Source: Acidobacteriota bacterium
Lineage (GTDB): Bacteria; Acidobacteriota; Vicinamibacteria; Vicinamibacterales; 2-12-FULL-66-21
Reading direction: 5' to 3'
Length of the DNA: 45,347 nt
NCBI GenBank assembly: GCA_003223835.1
Contig: QHWR01000108.1
Coordinates: 1-45,347 of the forward strand
Numbering within the stretch: position 1 is the stretch's first letter; each line of letters opens with the position of its first letter. Both the position numbers and the translations under genes were made by a program. Positions 1 to 9,164 of the stretch are shown piece by piece. Below the pieces are notes generated by a model. That model was given only the letters and a program-made list of their open reading frames with translations, did no database searches and had not been told where the DNA came from.

Positions 1-366
1 GAACTCGGCGTAGAAGACCTGCTCCCACGGTCCGAGGTCGAGGGTGCCGCCGGTAATCGGCAGCATCACCTGATGGCCCACGATCGTACGCTTCAGGTGC
101 GCGTCCGCGTTGTCTTCTCCCGTCTGGTGATGTTTGTACGGCAGGCCCGCCGGCGCGAGCTTTTCGAGCCACGCCTGGAAGTCCTCAATCAGCCCGTCCT
201 CCCAGTCGTTCACGTACACGCCCGCAGTAATGTGCATCGCCGAGACGAGCACCATGCCGTCCTTGACGCCGCTCTTCTTGACGATGGCGGCGACCTCGTC
301 CGTGATCCGGACGACCTCGCGGCGCTTCCTGGTGTTGAACCAGAGGTAGTCGGTGAGGACGATCAT
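1..366 (-). CDS. YjbQ/UPF0047 family protein (secondary thiamine-phosphate synthase family), C-terminus cut by window edge
   Basis: Reverse-strand translation from ATG at 366: [72 protein letters not shown]...[44 protein letters not shown]; typical UPF0047 motifs. Confidence 0.88.
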   Translation of the reverse strand, partial: MIVLTDYLWFNTRKRREVVRITDEVAAIVKKSGVKDGMVLVSAMHITAGVYVNDWEDGLIEDFQAWLEKLAPAGLPYKHHQTGEDNADAHLKRTIVGHQVMLPITGGTLDLGPWEQVFYAEF

Positions 367-1495
367 CGCTGTACTGACGCTGACGCTGACAATTCAGCGT
401 CCAGTCTGCCGTCACTCCCGCGCGCAACCGGCGCAGGCCGGCGGCGCCGATCATCGCGGCGTTGTCGGTCGAGAGCGACAGCGGCGGCACGAAGACGGGG
501 ATGCCGTACCGCGCGCCGCGCGCCCCCGCGTCGGCGCGCAGGCGGCTGTTCGCCGACACGCCGCCCGCAATCCCGATGCTCCGCGCGCCGAGCCATCGCG
601 CGGCTTCGAACGTGGGATCGAGCAGCGCCTCGACCACCACGCGCTGGAAGCTCGCGCAGATGTCGGCGACGTCCGCGTCGGACAGCCGGGCGCCGGTCTT
701 CCCTCTCACGAGTCTCAGGACCGCCGTTTTCAATCCGCTGAAGCTGAAGTCGGTGCGGTGCTCGAGCGCGGGCGGCAGCAGGCCGGCGGGCGCGGTCCCC
801 TCCGGCGCGTTCCGATCCGCGTGCGTCATGCGCGGCATCGGCAGATCGTACGCGTCGTCGCGCCCGGTCTTCGCGAGACGATCGATCACGGGTCCGCCCG
901 GGTACCCGAGCCCGAGCAGCTTCGCGACCTTGTCGTACGCTTCCCCCGCCGCGTCGTCGCGCGCGCGGCCGATGAGCTGATACGTTCCCGGCTCGCGCAC
1001 GAGATAGAGGCTCGTGTGCCCTCCGGAGACGACGAGGACGACGGCGGGCAGCGGCAGCTCGCCGTGGTGCAGCACGAGCGACTCGATATGGCCCGCGAGG
1101 TGGTGTACCGGCACGAGCGGGACGCCGAGCGACCACGCCAGCGATTTGGCGAACGCGACGCCGACGAGCAGCGAGCCGACGAGACCCGGACCCTGCGTCA
1201 CCGCGACCGCGCCGACGTCCGAAAAGCCGATGCCCGCATCGTCCAACGCGCGCTCCACGACACCGCAGACGTCACGCACGTGCTGGCGCGACGCCAGTTC
1301 GGGGACGACCCCGCCCCATTCGCGATGGATCGCGGCCTGCGAGGCGACGACGTTCGATCGCAACGCCCACGGCCGCGCGGCGTCGCCCGTTTCGGCGACG
1401 ACGGCGGCTGCCGTTTCGTCGCAGGAGGTCTCAATCGCGAGGAGTTGAACGAGATCGGGCTTTGGGCTTTGGGCTTTGGGCTTTCGGGACGTCAT
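185..1495 (-). CDS. tsaD: tRNA N6-adenosine threonylcarbamoyltransferase TsaD; ORF runs about 60 aa past the expected C-terminus into yjbQ
   Basis: [66 protein letters not shown] motifs. N-terminal [11 protein letters not shown] is encoded by a (GGGCTTT)4 array. Confidence 0.93.
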   Translation of the reverse strand: MTSRKPKAQSPKPDLVQLLAIETSCDETAAAVVAETGDAARPWALRSNVVASQAAIHREWGGVVPELASRQHVRDVCGVVERALDDAGIGFSDVGAVAVTQGPGLVGSLLVGVAFAKSLAWSLGVPLVPVHHLAGHIESLVLHHGELPLPAVVLVVSGGHTSLYLVREPGTYQLIGRARDDAAGEAYDKVAKLLGLGYPGGPVIDRLAKTGRDDAYDLPMPRMTHADRNAPEGTAPAGLLPPALEHRTDFSFSGLKTAVLRLVRGKTGARLSDADVADICASFQRVVVEALLDPTFEAARWLGARSIGIAGGVSANSRLRADAGARGARYGIPVFVPPLSLSTDNAAMIGAAGLRRLRAGVTADWTLNCQRQRQYSDDRPHRLPLVQHQEAPRGRPDHGRGRRHRQEERRQGRHGARLGDAHYCGRVRERLGGRAD

Positions 1496-1502
1496 CCAAA
1501 GC

Positions 1503-2561
1503 CTATGTTTTCAGCGCCGCGCTTTCGAACGCCTGGCGCAGCGACTCGCTGTAGGGTGGACGGAAGATGCCCCGCTCCGTGATCACGCCGGCGATGTACC
1601 GGTAGGGCGTGATGTCGAACGCGGGGTTGCGGATCTTCGCGCCTTCGGGGGTCAGCCGCGACGCGCCGAGGTGCGTGACCTCGCGTTGATCGCGCTCCTC
1701 GATCGGGATGTGGTCGCCGTCCGGCGTCGAGAGATCGATCGTCGAGAGCGGCGCCGCGACGTAAAACGGAATGCTGTGCTCGTGCGCCAGAACGGCCACG
1801 GTGTACGTTCCGATCTTGTTGGCGGTGTCGCCGTTGGCCGCAATGCGATCGGCGCCGACGACGACGAGATCTATCTCGCCGCCGCGCATCAGCGGACCGG
1901 CCATGCTCTCCGTGATGACGGTGGTGCTGATGCCCTCGCGGACGAGCTCCCACGCGGTCAGGCGCGCACCCTGCAGGAACGGGCGCGTCTCGTCGGCGAA
2001 GACCGCGATGTGCTTTCCCTGCTCCACCGCCGCGCGGATTACGCCGAGCGCCGACCCGTAGCCGGCGGTGGCCAGCGCGCCGGCGTTGCAGTGCGTCAGG
2101 ACGCGCGCGCCGTCCGCCAGGAGCGCGGCGCCGTGGCCGCCCATCGCGCGGCAGCTCGCGACGTCCTCGTCGTGGATGCTGCGGGACTCGCGCTCGAGCC
2201 GCGCCGCCAGCTCCTCGGGGGATTCGCCGGCCTGCGCTCCCCGCGCGAACGCCTGCTTCATCCGGTCGATGGCCCAGAAGAGATTGACCGCCGTCGGCCG
2301 CGTCGCGGCCATCAGGTCGCATATCTTCTGGAATTCGACCGCGAACTGGCGCGTGCCCTTGGCGGTGCTGCGCCGCATCCCGAGCGCGATGCCGAGCGCC
2401 GCCGCGACGCCGATGGCCGGCGCGCCGCGGATCACCATCGTCCGGATCGCCTTCGCCACCTCAGGCGCGGTGCGGCACCGCACGTAGATCTCCTGGCCGG
2501 GCAGCTTGCGCTGATCGACCATGACGATCACGTCATCCTGCCATTCGATGGTCGGGAGCAT
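1503..2561 (-). CDS. mtnA: S-methyl-5-thioribose-1-phosphate isomerase
   Basis: [24 protein letters not shown]..., [16 protein letters not shown]-like region, [56 protein letters not shown]; start ATG at 2561 in frame. Confidence 0.93.
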   Translation of the reverse strand: MLPTIEWQDDVIVMVDQRKLPGQEIYVRCRTAPEVAKAIRTMVIRGAPAIGVAAALGIALGMRRSTAKGTRQFAVEFQKICDLMAATRPTAVNLFWAIDRMKQAFARGAQAGESPEELAARLERESRSIHDEDVASCRAMGGHGAALLADGARVLTHCNAGALATAGYGSALGVIRAAVEQGKHIAVFADETRPFLQGARLTAWELVREGISTTVITESMAGPLMRGGEIDLVVVGADRIAANGDTANKIGTYTVAVLAHEHSIPFYVAAPLSTIDLSTPDGDHIPIEERDQREVTHLGASRLTPEGAKIRNPAFDITPYRYIAGVITERGIFRPPYSESLRQAFESAALKT

Positions 2562-2659
2562 ATCGGTATTGTATCGGATGGGGGATGACGGATGACGGAT
2601 GACGGATGCTGAAAACGTCGGATCCATACGACGCGTGCGCGCCCAGCGCGCACGTGTCC

Positions 2660-3256
2660 TTAGTCGTCCAACAGACGTGAATCGAACGGCAGCGGGAGCA
2701 GCGCCGACAGTCTGAACCGGCCCCTTACTCCGGACAAATTGGCGAGCACGATTTCGATGTCGCCGCAGAATTCCCAGAGGAGCTGGCGGCAGGAGCCGCA
2801 CGGCGGCGTCGGCTCGGCCGTATCGGCGACGACGGCGATGCGGGTGAAGAGTTCGTTGCCGTCCGAGAGCGCTTTGTAGAGCGCGACGCGTTCGGCGCAC
2901 ATGGTCAGGCCGTAGGTCGCGTTCTCGACGTTACAGCCGGTGATGACGTCGCCGTCGAACGTCTCGAGGGCGGCGCCGACCTGAAAGTGCGAGTAGGTCG
3001 CGCGCGCGCGCGAGCGGGCATCGATCGCGGCGGCGATGAGCGCGCCTTCGTCTCTTGCACGCTTCGACGCCGGATCGATCGCGACCGTCTGCCAGCCCGC
3101 TTCGTCCCGGCGGTCCTTGCCGGAGCGCCGTTCCCCGACGCGACGCTCCGCGGGGCCACCCGTGCGCGGATCCTTCCTCGAACGCCGATCGCCCCCGGAT
3201 CGCCGCTCCGCACGGCGGCGCTCGCCGCTCCAGCCTTTCTTCTCAGAGTCGCTCAA
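2660..3256 (-). CDS. cdd: Cytidine deaminase with an unusual basic RR-repeat N-terminal extension
   Basis: Zn motifs [24 protein letters not shown] and [16 protein letters not shown]-terminus [50 protein letters not shown]. Confidence 0.88.
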   Translation of the reverse strand: MSDSEKKGWSGERRRAERRSGGDRRSRKDPRTGGPAERRVGERRSGKDRRDEAGWQTVAIDPASKRARDEGALIAAAIDARSRARATYSHFQVGAALETFDGDVITGCNVENATYGLTMCAERVALYKALSDGNELFTRIAVVADTAEPTPPCGSCRQLLWEFCGDIEIVLANLSGVRGRFRLSALLPLPFDSRLLDD

Positions 3257-4058
3257 GGATGCCCCCCAGCAGCGACGCGAACGTGCCGCGCACGCGCCGC
3301 GCGACCTCCATCACCTCTTTGTGATCGAGCGGCTGCGGCAGCACGCCCGCCGCCGCGTTGCTGATGCAGGAGATGCCGAGCACGTCGACGCCCATCTGGC
3401 GGGCGACGATCGCCTCCGGCACCGTCGACATGCCGACGGCGTCGGCGCCGATCGTCCGCAGGTACCGAATCTCGGCGGGAGTCTCGTAGCTCGGTCCGTG
3501 GAGCGCGACGTACACGCCGTGGCCGATCGCGATCCCGAGCGCCTGCGCCGCGCTTGCGGCCAACCCGCGAAGGCGCCTCGAATACACCTCGGTCATGTCC
3601 GGAAACCGCGGGCCGAAGCGGTCGTCGTTCGGCCCCACGAGCGGGTTGCTGCCGAGCAGGTTGATGTGATCGTCGATGAGCATCAACGTGCCGGGCGTCA
3701 GGCTGACGGTGATGCCGCCCGCGGCATTGGTGAGGATCACCACCTTCACGCCGAGCCGTCCCATCACGCGCGTCGCGAAGGTGACGGTGCGAAGGTCATG
3801 GCCTTCGTAGTAATGCGCGCGCCCGGACAGCGCGGCCACGCGCTGACCCGCCATCAGGCCGATGGCGAGCCGTCCTTCGTGTCCGACGACGCGCGACGCG
3901 GGCCAATGCGGGAGGTCGGCGTACGGAAACGACACCGCGCCGGTGAGCGTGTTCGCGAAGTCGCCGAGGCCCGAGCCGAGGACGATCGCCACGTCGGGCG
4001 TGCCCGCGCGTTGACGGATGAACCCAGCGGCTTCCTCGACTTGATCGAAGTAATCCAT
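3243..4058 (-). CDS. Purine-nucleoside phosphorylase (PNP type I family)
   Basis: MDYFDQVEEAAGFIRQRAGTPDVAIVLGSGLGDFANTLTGAV..., LSGRAHYYEGHDL, VVILTNAAGGI, LIDDHINLLGSNPLVGPND, VGMSTVPEAIVARQMG; overlaps cdd by 14 bp. Confidence 0.92.
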   Translation of the reverse strand: MDYFDQVEEAAGFIRQRAGTPDVAIVLGSGLGDFANTLTGAVSFPYADLPHWPASRVVGHEGRLAIGLMAGQRVAALSGRAHYYEGHDLRTVTFATRVMGRLGVKVVILTNAAGGITVSLTPGTLMLIDDHINLLGSNPLVGPNDDRFGPRFPDMTEVYSRRLRGLAASAAQALGIAIGHGVYVALHGPSYETPAEIRYLRTIGADAVGMSTVPEAIVARQMGVDVLGISCISNAAAGVLPQPLDHKEVMEVARRVRGTFASLLGGILERL

Positions 4059-4064
4059 CGCACA

Positions 4065-4082
4065 CCCGACCTGAAGGTCGGG
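4065..4082. repeat. REP-like hairpin CCCGACC-TGAA-GGTCGGG
   Basis: Perfect 7-bp stem with TGAA loop between PNP and nupC. Confidence 0.6.
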
Positions 4083-4087
4083 CCTAC

Positions 4088-5467
4088 TCACAACAAAAAC
4101 CCTGCAATCGTCGCGGTGACGAAGTTCGCGAGCGTGCCGGCGAGCATCGCGCGCAGGCCGAGGCGCGCCAGGTCATGACGCCGCGTGGGGGCCAGCGCGC
4201 CGATGCCGCCGATCTGGATGCCGATCGAGCTGAAGTTCGCGAACCCGCACAGCGCGAACGTGGCGATCGTGAACGATTTCGGATCCAGCGTCGCCTTCAG
4301 CGGCCCGAGCTGCGAATAGGCGACGAACTCGTTGAGCGCCATGCGGGTGCCGAGCAGGTTGCCGATCGTGGGCGCGTCGCGCCACGGGACGCCCATGCTC
4401 CAGGCGATGGGCGAGAACACCCAGCCGAAGATCTGCTGCAGGCTCAGGCCCGCGAGACCGAGCAGGGCGTTGACCAGCGCCACGAGCGCGAGAAACGAAA
4501 TCAGCATCGCGCCGACGTTCAGCGCAAGCTGAAGCCCCTCGCCGGTGCCGCGTCCCGCGGCGTCGATCACGTTGACGTCCGTCTTCTCGATCTCCAGCCG
4601 CACCGTGCCGAGCGTCTCGGGCACCTCGGTCTCCGGCACGAACATCTTCGCCATCATCAGCGTGCCCGGCGGCGTCATGATGACGGCCGTCAGCAGGTGC
4701 TTCGCTTCGATGCCGAACAGGATGTAGGCGGCCATGATCCCGCCGGAGATGTGCGCCATCCCCGACGTCATCACGGTCATCAGCTCCGATTCCGTCATGC
4801 GCGGCAGGTACGGACGGATCGTCAGGGGGGCTTCGGTCTGACCCATGAAGATGCTCGCGGCGACGTTGAGCGACTCGGCGCCGCTCGCTTTCATCATGCG
4901 GCGCATCACGATCGCGAACAGCCGGACGACGATCTGCATGACGCCGAAGTAATAGAGGATCGCGAACAGCGCCGCGATGAAGATGATCGTGGGCAGCACC
5001 TGGAACGCGAAGATGACGCCGTACCTCGCCCCTTCCGGCCCGAGGATCTTCGTCATGATCTGCGGCCACACGACCTTGTCGCCGAGCGGGCCGAAGACGA
5101 AGCTCGATCCGACGAACGCGAAAGCGAGAAGGCGGTTGATGCCGGCGCCGAGCGTCTGAAAGACGCGCTGGCCCGCCGCCGTCTTCAGGACGAGCAGGGC
5201 GAAGACGATCTGCAGCGTCAGGCCCCACGCGACGGTCCGTCGATCGATCGCGCGCCGGTTCGTGGAGAGCGCGTACGCGATCGTCATGATGGTGATGAGG
5301 CCCGTGAGCGGCTGCAACCGCGCCAGCCCGGGCAACCGCGCGGCCCCGGCGCACAGCGCCGCGGCGACGATCGCGGCCGCGACGACGAGCAGGTCGCGCC
5401 GGTCGTAGGGGACGCGGCCCGGGGCCGGCCGCGCGGCCTCGGCCGCGGGCGCGTGGGTCACCATCAA
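4088..5467 (-). CDS. NupC-family (CNT) nucleoside transporter
   Basis: Multi-TM protein with FGPLGDKVVWPQIMTK, FAFQVLPTIIFIAALFAILYYFG, FMGQTEAPLTIRPYLPRMTESELM, MAHISGGIMAAYILFG, RMALNEFVAYSQL, ALCGFANFSSIGIQIGGIGALAP. Confidence 0.92.
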   Translation of the reverse strand: MMVTHAPAAEAARPAPGRVPYDRRDLLVVAAAIVAAALCAGAARLPGLARLQPLTGLITIMTIAYALSTNRRAIDRRTVAWGLTLQIVFALLVLKTAAGQRVFQTLGAGINRLLAFAFVGSSFVFGPLGDKVVWPQIMTKILGPEGARYGVIFAFQVLPTIIFIAALFAILYYFGVMQIVVRLFAIVMRRMMKASGAESLNVAASIFMGQTEAPLTIRPYLPRMTESELMTVMTSGMAHISGGIMAAYILFGIEAKHLLTAVIMTPPGTLMMAKMFVPETEVPETLGTVRLEIEKTDVNVIDAAGRGTGEGLQLALNVGAMLISFLALVALVNALLGLAGLSLQQIFGWVFSPIAWSMGVPWRDAPTIGNLLGTRMALNEFVAYSQLGPLKATLDPKSFTIATFALCGFANFSSIGIQIGGIGALAPTRRHDLARLGLRAMLAGTLANFVTATIAGFLL

Positions 5468-6780
5468 GCGCTCCTTTTCTGAATGCGATCCAGGATCAGC
5501 GGCCGTCGTTCGCGCGGCGCGTCGCCGACTTCGATCGCGGCGTCCAGCAGCCGCCGCGCGTCGGCGAGCCCGGATCCCCCCCGGTGGTGCACTTCGAGCA
5601 GCGGGTCACCCTGTTTCACGGTCGTGCCGACCGGCGTCAGCACGATCAACCCCACGCCCGGATCGATCGTCGCGTCGATCCGATCGCGTCCGGCGCCGAG
5701 GAGCACGGCCGCGCGCCCGATCGCTTCCGCCTTCAGCGCGGTCACGACGCCGGCGCGCGCGGCACGCACGTACTCGCAATCGGGCGCCGCCGGCAGCCGC
5801 GTATAGTCGTCCACGACGGCGGGGTCTCCTCCCTGGTTCTCGATGATCTCGCGCAGCTTCTCGAGCCCGGCGCCCGACGCGAGCGCCTTCCGCACGCGCG
5901 CGGTGGCTTTGGCGCCGTCCGGCTCGACGCCCGAGACGGCGAGCATGCGCGCGGCGAACTCCACCGACAACGATTCGATGTCCGCCGGACCGCGTCCCTT
6001 CAGCGTCTCGAGGCACTCGATGATCTCGACGGCGTTGCCGACCGCGCCGCCGAGCGGCGCGTCCATGTTCGTCAGCAGCGCCTCGGTGCGGACGCCCGCC
6101 GCTTCGCCGATCGAGACGAGCGATTCGGCCAGCCGCCGCGCATCCTCGTCGGTCTTCATGAACGCGCCGTCGCCGTACTTCACGTCGAGCACGAGACCGC
6201 CGATCCCTTCCGCGATCTTCTTGCTCATGATCGACGCGGAGATGAGCGGGATGCTCTCGACGGTCGCGGTCACGTCGCGCAGCGCGTACAGCTTGCGGTC
6301 GGCGGGCGCGATCTCGGAGGTCTGCCCGATGAGCGCGCACCGGATCGATTGCACCGCGCGGCGCAGTTCCTCGAGCGACAGCGCCGTCCGAAAACCGGGG
6401 ATCGACTCGAGCTTGTCGAGCGTGCCGCCGGTGTGCCCGAGCCCGCGGCCCGACATCATCGGGACGTACGCGCCGCACGCGGCGGCGAGCGGGGCGAGCA
6501 CGATCGACAGCTTGTCGCCGACGCCGCCGGTGCTGTGCTTGTCGACGGGCACGCCGTCGAGTCCGGGATAGTCCACGCGGACGCCGGAGCGCACCATCGC
6601 GTCGGTGAGCGCGGCCGTCTCCTCGGCGGTCATGCCTTTCAGGACGATCGCCATCAGCAGCGCGGACGCCTGGTAATCCGGGAGCGTGCCGTCGGTCACG
6701 CCGGCCACGAAGAAGTCGAGGGAGGCGCGGTCGAGGCGTCCGCCATCCCGCTTGGTGCGAATGAGATCGACCGCGCGCAT
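5464..6780 (-). CDS. Thymidine / pyrimidine-nucleoside phosphorylase
   Basis: MRAVDLIRTKRDGGRLDRASLDFFVAGVTDGTLPDYQASALLMAI..., VPVDKHSTGGVGDKLSIVLAPLAAACG, PMMSGRGLGHTGGTLDKLESIPGF; start at 6780 in frame. Confidence 0.93.
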   Translation of the reverse strand: MRAVDLIRTKRDGGRLDRASLDFFVAGVTDGTLPDYQASALLMAIVLKGMTAEETAALTDAMVRSGVRVDYPGLDGVPVDKHSTGGVGDKLSIVLAPLAAACGAYVPMMSGRGLGHTGGTLDKLESIPGFRTALSLEELRRAVQSIRCALIGQTSEIAPADRKLYALRDVTATVESIPLISASIMSKKIAEGIGGLVLDVKYGDGAFMKTDEDARRLAESLVSIGEAAGVRTEALLTNMDAPLGGAVGNAVEIIECLETLKGRGPADIESLSVEFAARMLAVSGVEPDGAKATARVRKALASGAGLEKLREIIENQGGDPAVVDDYTRLPAAPDCEYVRAARAGVVTALKAEAIGRAAVLLGAGRDRIDATIDPGVGLIVLTPVGTTVKQGDPLLEVHHRGGSGLADARRLLDAAIEVGDAPRERRPLILDRIQKRSA

Positions 6781-6826
6781 GAAAGGCCCAGAGAGTATAA
6801 TTCGGGCCGCTCCCTCGTTCCAGACA

Positions 6827-9043
6827 ATGGCCGACGTCCCGACCCTGCCGCCGGAGTTGTGCCGGAGCGTCGTATCCGTCGCACGCACGCTCGTCGCCGC
6901 GGCCCGGAGCTGGACGTTGTATCCGTCCGAGCATCCCGCCGTGCGCGGCTCGCTCGATCGTCTCGCGAGCGCGATCGCCGGCGCGGCGGCCGGCGGCGTC
7001 TTCTCGTTCGGCGTCACGCCCGACGATCTGCTCGTCGAAGGCATTCCGGTCAAACGCGAACGCGTGACCGCGGAAGCGGCGGCGTGGCTGCACGCGCGCG
7101 ACATCCTCCAGATCACGGTCGCGGGCGACGTCGCGCCGCGCGCGCTGCAGCCATTCCTCGCGCTGCTCGCAGAAGACCCGGCGTCGGTGCGCCGCCGCGG
7201 CGGCCCCGCGGCGGTCTGGGCGGAACAGCGCGACCGATCGATTCTGATCGAGCAGATCGATTTCAGCCGCGTCCTCGAGGAGCGCGACGTCGAGCACCCG
7301 GCGCGGCGGAAAGACGACCTGTGGCGCGCGATCGTGCGCGCCGTCCTCGAGAAGCGCCGCGCGCTCGACGAAACGGCGCACGCGCGCCTGCTCGACATCG
7401 CGGGCGACGTCGTCGCGATCGCCCAGCTCGCCGGCGATGTCATGGCGCCGCATTACGCCGCCGACGGATCGCCGATGCTCACGTCGCAGGCCGCGGCGGT
7501 CGTCGCCGCCTATCGTCATCTGACCGGCATCATCGAGGTCCTCGCGCCCGACCGGCGCCAGGAAGTCATGCAGAACCTCGCGGCGGCCACCGCGAGCCTC
7601 GATCCGCACGTCGTCATGCAGATCCTGCACACGGCGGAAGACCCGCGCCGTGAGACGGCGAGCGTCGGCGGCGCCGCGCCGATGCTCGGCGGGCTCGTCG
7701 CGGCGTTCGACGACCTGAAGGTCGCGCAACTGCTCGCGACGACCCTCGCGATCGACGGGCAGGCGTCGGAGCGGCTCGCGAGCGTGTTCGACACGATCGC
7801 GCCCGACGCGCAGCGCAAGCACCGCGTCCTCACGCTGACGAAGTCGTTGCTCGGCGAGATGGATTTCGGCCGCCGCGATCACTTCCAGACGCTGTGGTCG
7901 TCGATGGAAGAACTCCTTCTCACCTACAACGAACGGCCGTTCGTGTCCGCGTCGTATCGCACCGGCCTGGACGGCGTCGCCGCGCGCGCCGAGGCGATGG
8001 CGGGCGGCGACCTGCCCGAGGACCTCGTCGCGCTGATCGACACGCTCGGCCAGGAAAACGTCCGCCGTCTGTCGGTCACGCTGCTGATCGATCTGCTCCG
8101 CATGGAGCAGGACGCGACGCTGGCCGGCGGCGTCGCGCGCGATCTCGCCGCGTTCGCGGAGGATCTGCTGATGGCGGGCGACTACGACGCGGCGCTCACG
8201 GTCGTGACCGCGCTCGGCGGGCACGCGGGCGATCCCGCCTCCATCGCCGGCGAGGCGTGCCGCGTCGCGCTCGACGGCATCGTGGCGACGGCGGCGTTTC
8301 ACGACGCGGCGGAACTGCTCGGCGAGATGAGCGACGCGGAAGCCGAACGGTTCTCCAGGGTGTGCGAGCGCATCGGACCGGCCGCCGCCGACGCGCTGCG
8401 GGATCTGCTCGAGGCCGAGGAGCTGACGCCGGGACGCGGACGCGCGAGCGCGATCATCGCGCGCTACAAGGAACGCGCCGTCAGCCGCCTCGCCCCGCTG
8501 ACGTCGTCGCCGCGCTGGGCGGCGCAGCGCAACGCGGCCGATCTGCTCGGCGAGATTGGCGCGCCGGACGCGGTGCCGCTGCTCCATCCGCTGCTCCGCG
8601 GGAGCGACGCCCGGGTCATCCGCGCCGCCGTCCGCGCGCTCGCGACGATCAAGAGTCCCGTGGCCGCGCGCGCGATTCATACGGCGCTGCGGGCGGCGAC
8701 CGGCGAGCAGCGACGCGCCGTCGTCGAGGCGCTCGTCGCCGAACGCGACGCCCGCGTCGTCCCCGTGCTCGTGCGGATCGTCGAGGAGAGCAACCCGTTC
8801 GGCGCGGATCACGCGATCGTGCTCGACGCGCTCGCCGCGCTCGCGACCGTCGGCGACGATCAGGCGATCCCGGTGCTGACCGCGACGATGCGGCGGAAGA
8901 AGCTGTGGGGCGGGCGCAAGCTCAAGACCGTCAAGCAGGCGGCGGTCGCGGCGCTGCACGCGATCGGATCGCCCGCGGCGGCGGACGCGCTGCAGGACGC
9001 GGCGCAGAACGGCGACCGGCTGCTCCGGCGACTCGTGCAGTGA
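6827..9043 (+). CDS. HEAT-repeat protein (HEAT-1) with N-terminal 'LYxxxHP' domain
   Basis: MADVPTLPPELCRSVVSVARTLVAAARSWTLYPSEHPAV...; C-terminal HEAT-like repeats (WAAQRNAADLLGEIGAPDAVPLLHPLLRGSDARVIRAAVRALATIKSP...). Confidence 0.8.
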   Translation: MADVPTLPPELCRSVVSVARTLVAAARSWTLYPSEHPAVRGSLDRLASAIAGAAAGGVFSFGVTPDDLLVEGIPVKRERVTAEAAAWLHARDILQITVAGDVAPRALQPFLALLAEDPASVRRRGGPAAVWAEQRDRSILIEQIDFSRVLEERDVEHPARRKDDLWRAIVRAVLEKRRALDETAHARLLDIAGDVVAIAQLAGDVMAPHYAADGSPMLTSQAAAVVAAYRHLTGIIEVLAPDRRQEVMQNLAAATASLDPHVVMQILHTAEDPRRETASVGGAAPMLGGLVAAFDDLKVAQLLATTLAIDGQASERLASVFDTIAPDAQRKHRVLTLTKSLLGEMDFGRRDHFQTLWSSMEELLLTYNERPFVSASYRTGLDGVAARAEAMAGGDLPEDLVALIDTLGQENVRRLSVTLLIDLLRMEQDATLAGGVARDLAAFAEDLLMAGDYDAALTVVTALGGHAGDPASIAGEACRVALDGIVATAAFHDAAELLGEMSDAEAERFSRVCERIGPAAADALRDLLEAEELTPGRGRASAIIARYKERAVSRLAPLTSSPRWAAQRNAADLLGEIGAPDAVPLLHPLLRGSDARVIRAAVRALATIKSPVAARAIHTALRAATGEQRRAVVEALVAERDARVVPVLVRIVEESNPFGADHAIVLDALAALATVGDDQAIPVLTATMRRKKLWGGRKLKTVKQAAVAALHAIGSPAAADALQDAAQNGDRLLRRLVQ

Positions 9044-9150
9044 AATTGGTGAATTCGTGAATTGGCGAATTGGTGAATTGGAGGGATGACATTGAATTCA
9101 GGCACGAGGAGAATTCACCAACCCACCAATTCTGCAATTCACCAATTGCC
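9042..9150. repeat. Octamer array with inverted partner: (GTGAATTG)n at 9042-9081, complementary array at 9111-9149
   Basis: GGTGAATTCGTGAATTGGCGAATTGGTGAATTGG ... GAATTCACCAACCCACCAATTCTGCAATTCACCAATTGCC, filling the HEAT-1/HD-GYP-1 junction. Confidence 0.85.
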
Positions 9151-9164
9151 TGGGACGACCGTGC

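Noticed and set aside
353-1582. 409-aa plus-strand ORF and similar plus-strand ORFs over tsaD, mtnA, nupC, rng, mrdA
   Set aside because: Antisense shadows of confidently identified minus-strand genes; low-complexity composition.
6796-6801. TATAAT in the divergent gap upstream of HEAT-1
   Set aside because: Good -10 match but no recognisable -35 at proper spacing; not enough to call a promoter.
5606-8959. 1117-aa minus-strand ORF and other very long antisense ORFs (e.g. 8931..10988, 11409..12848, 12613..14505, 28717..30960)
   Set aside because: High-GC shadow ORFs: Arg/Asp/His-rich translations without recognisable domains, lying opposite well-supported genes.
9042-9150. Possible CRISPR-like repeat
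   Set aside because: Units are 7-8 nt without unique spacers of regular length; no cas genes in the window.
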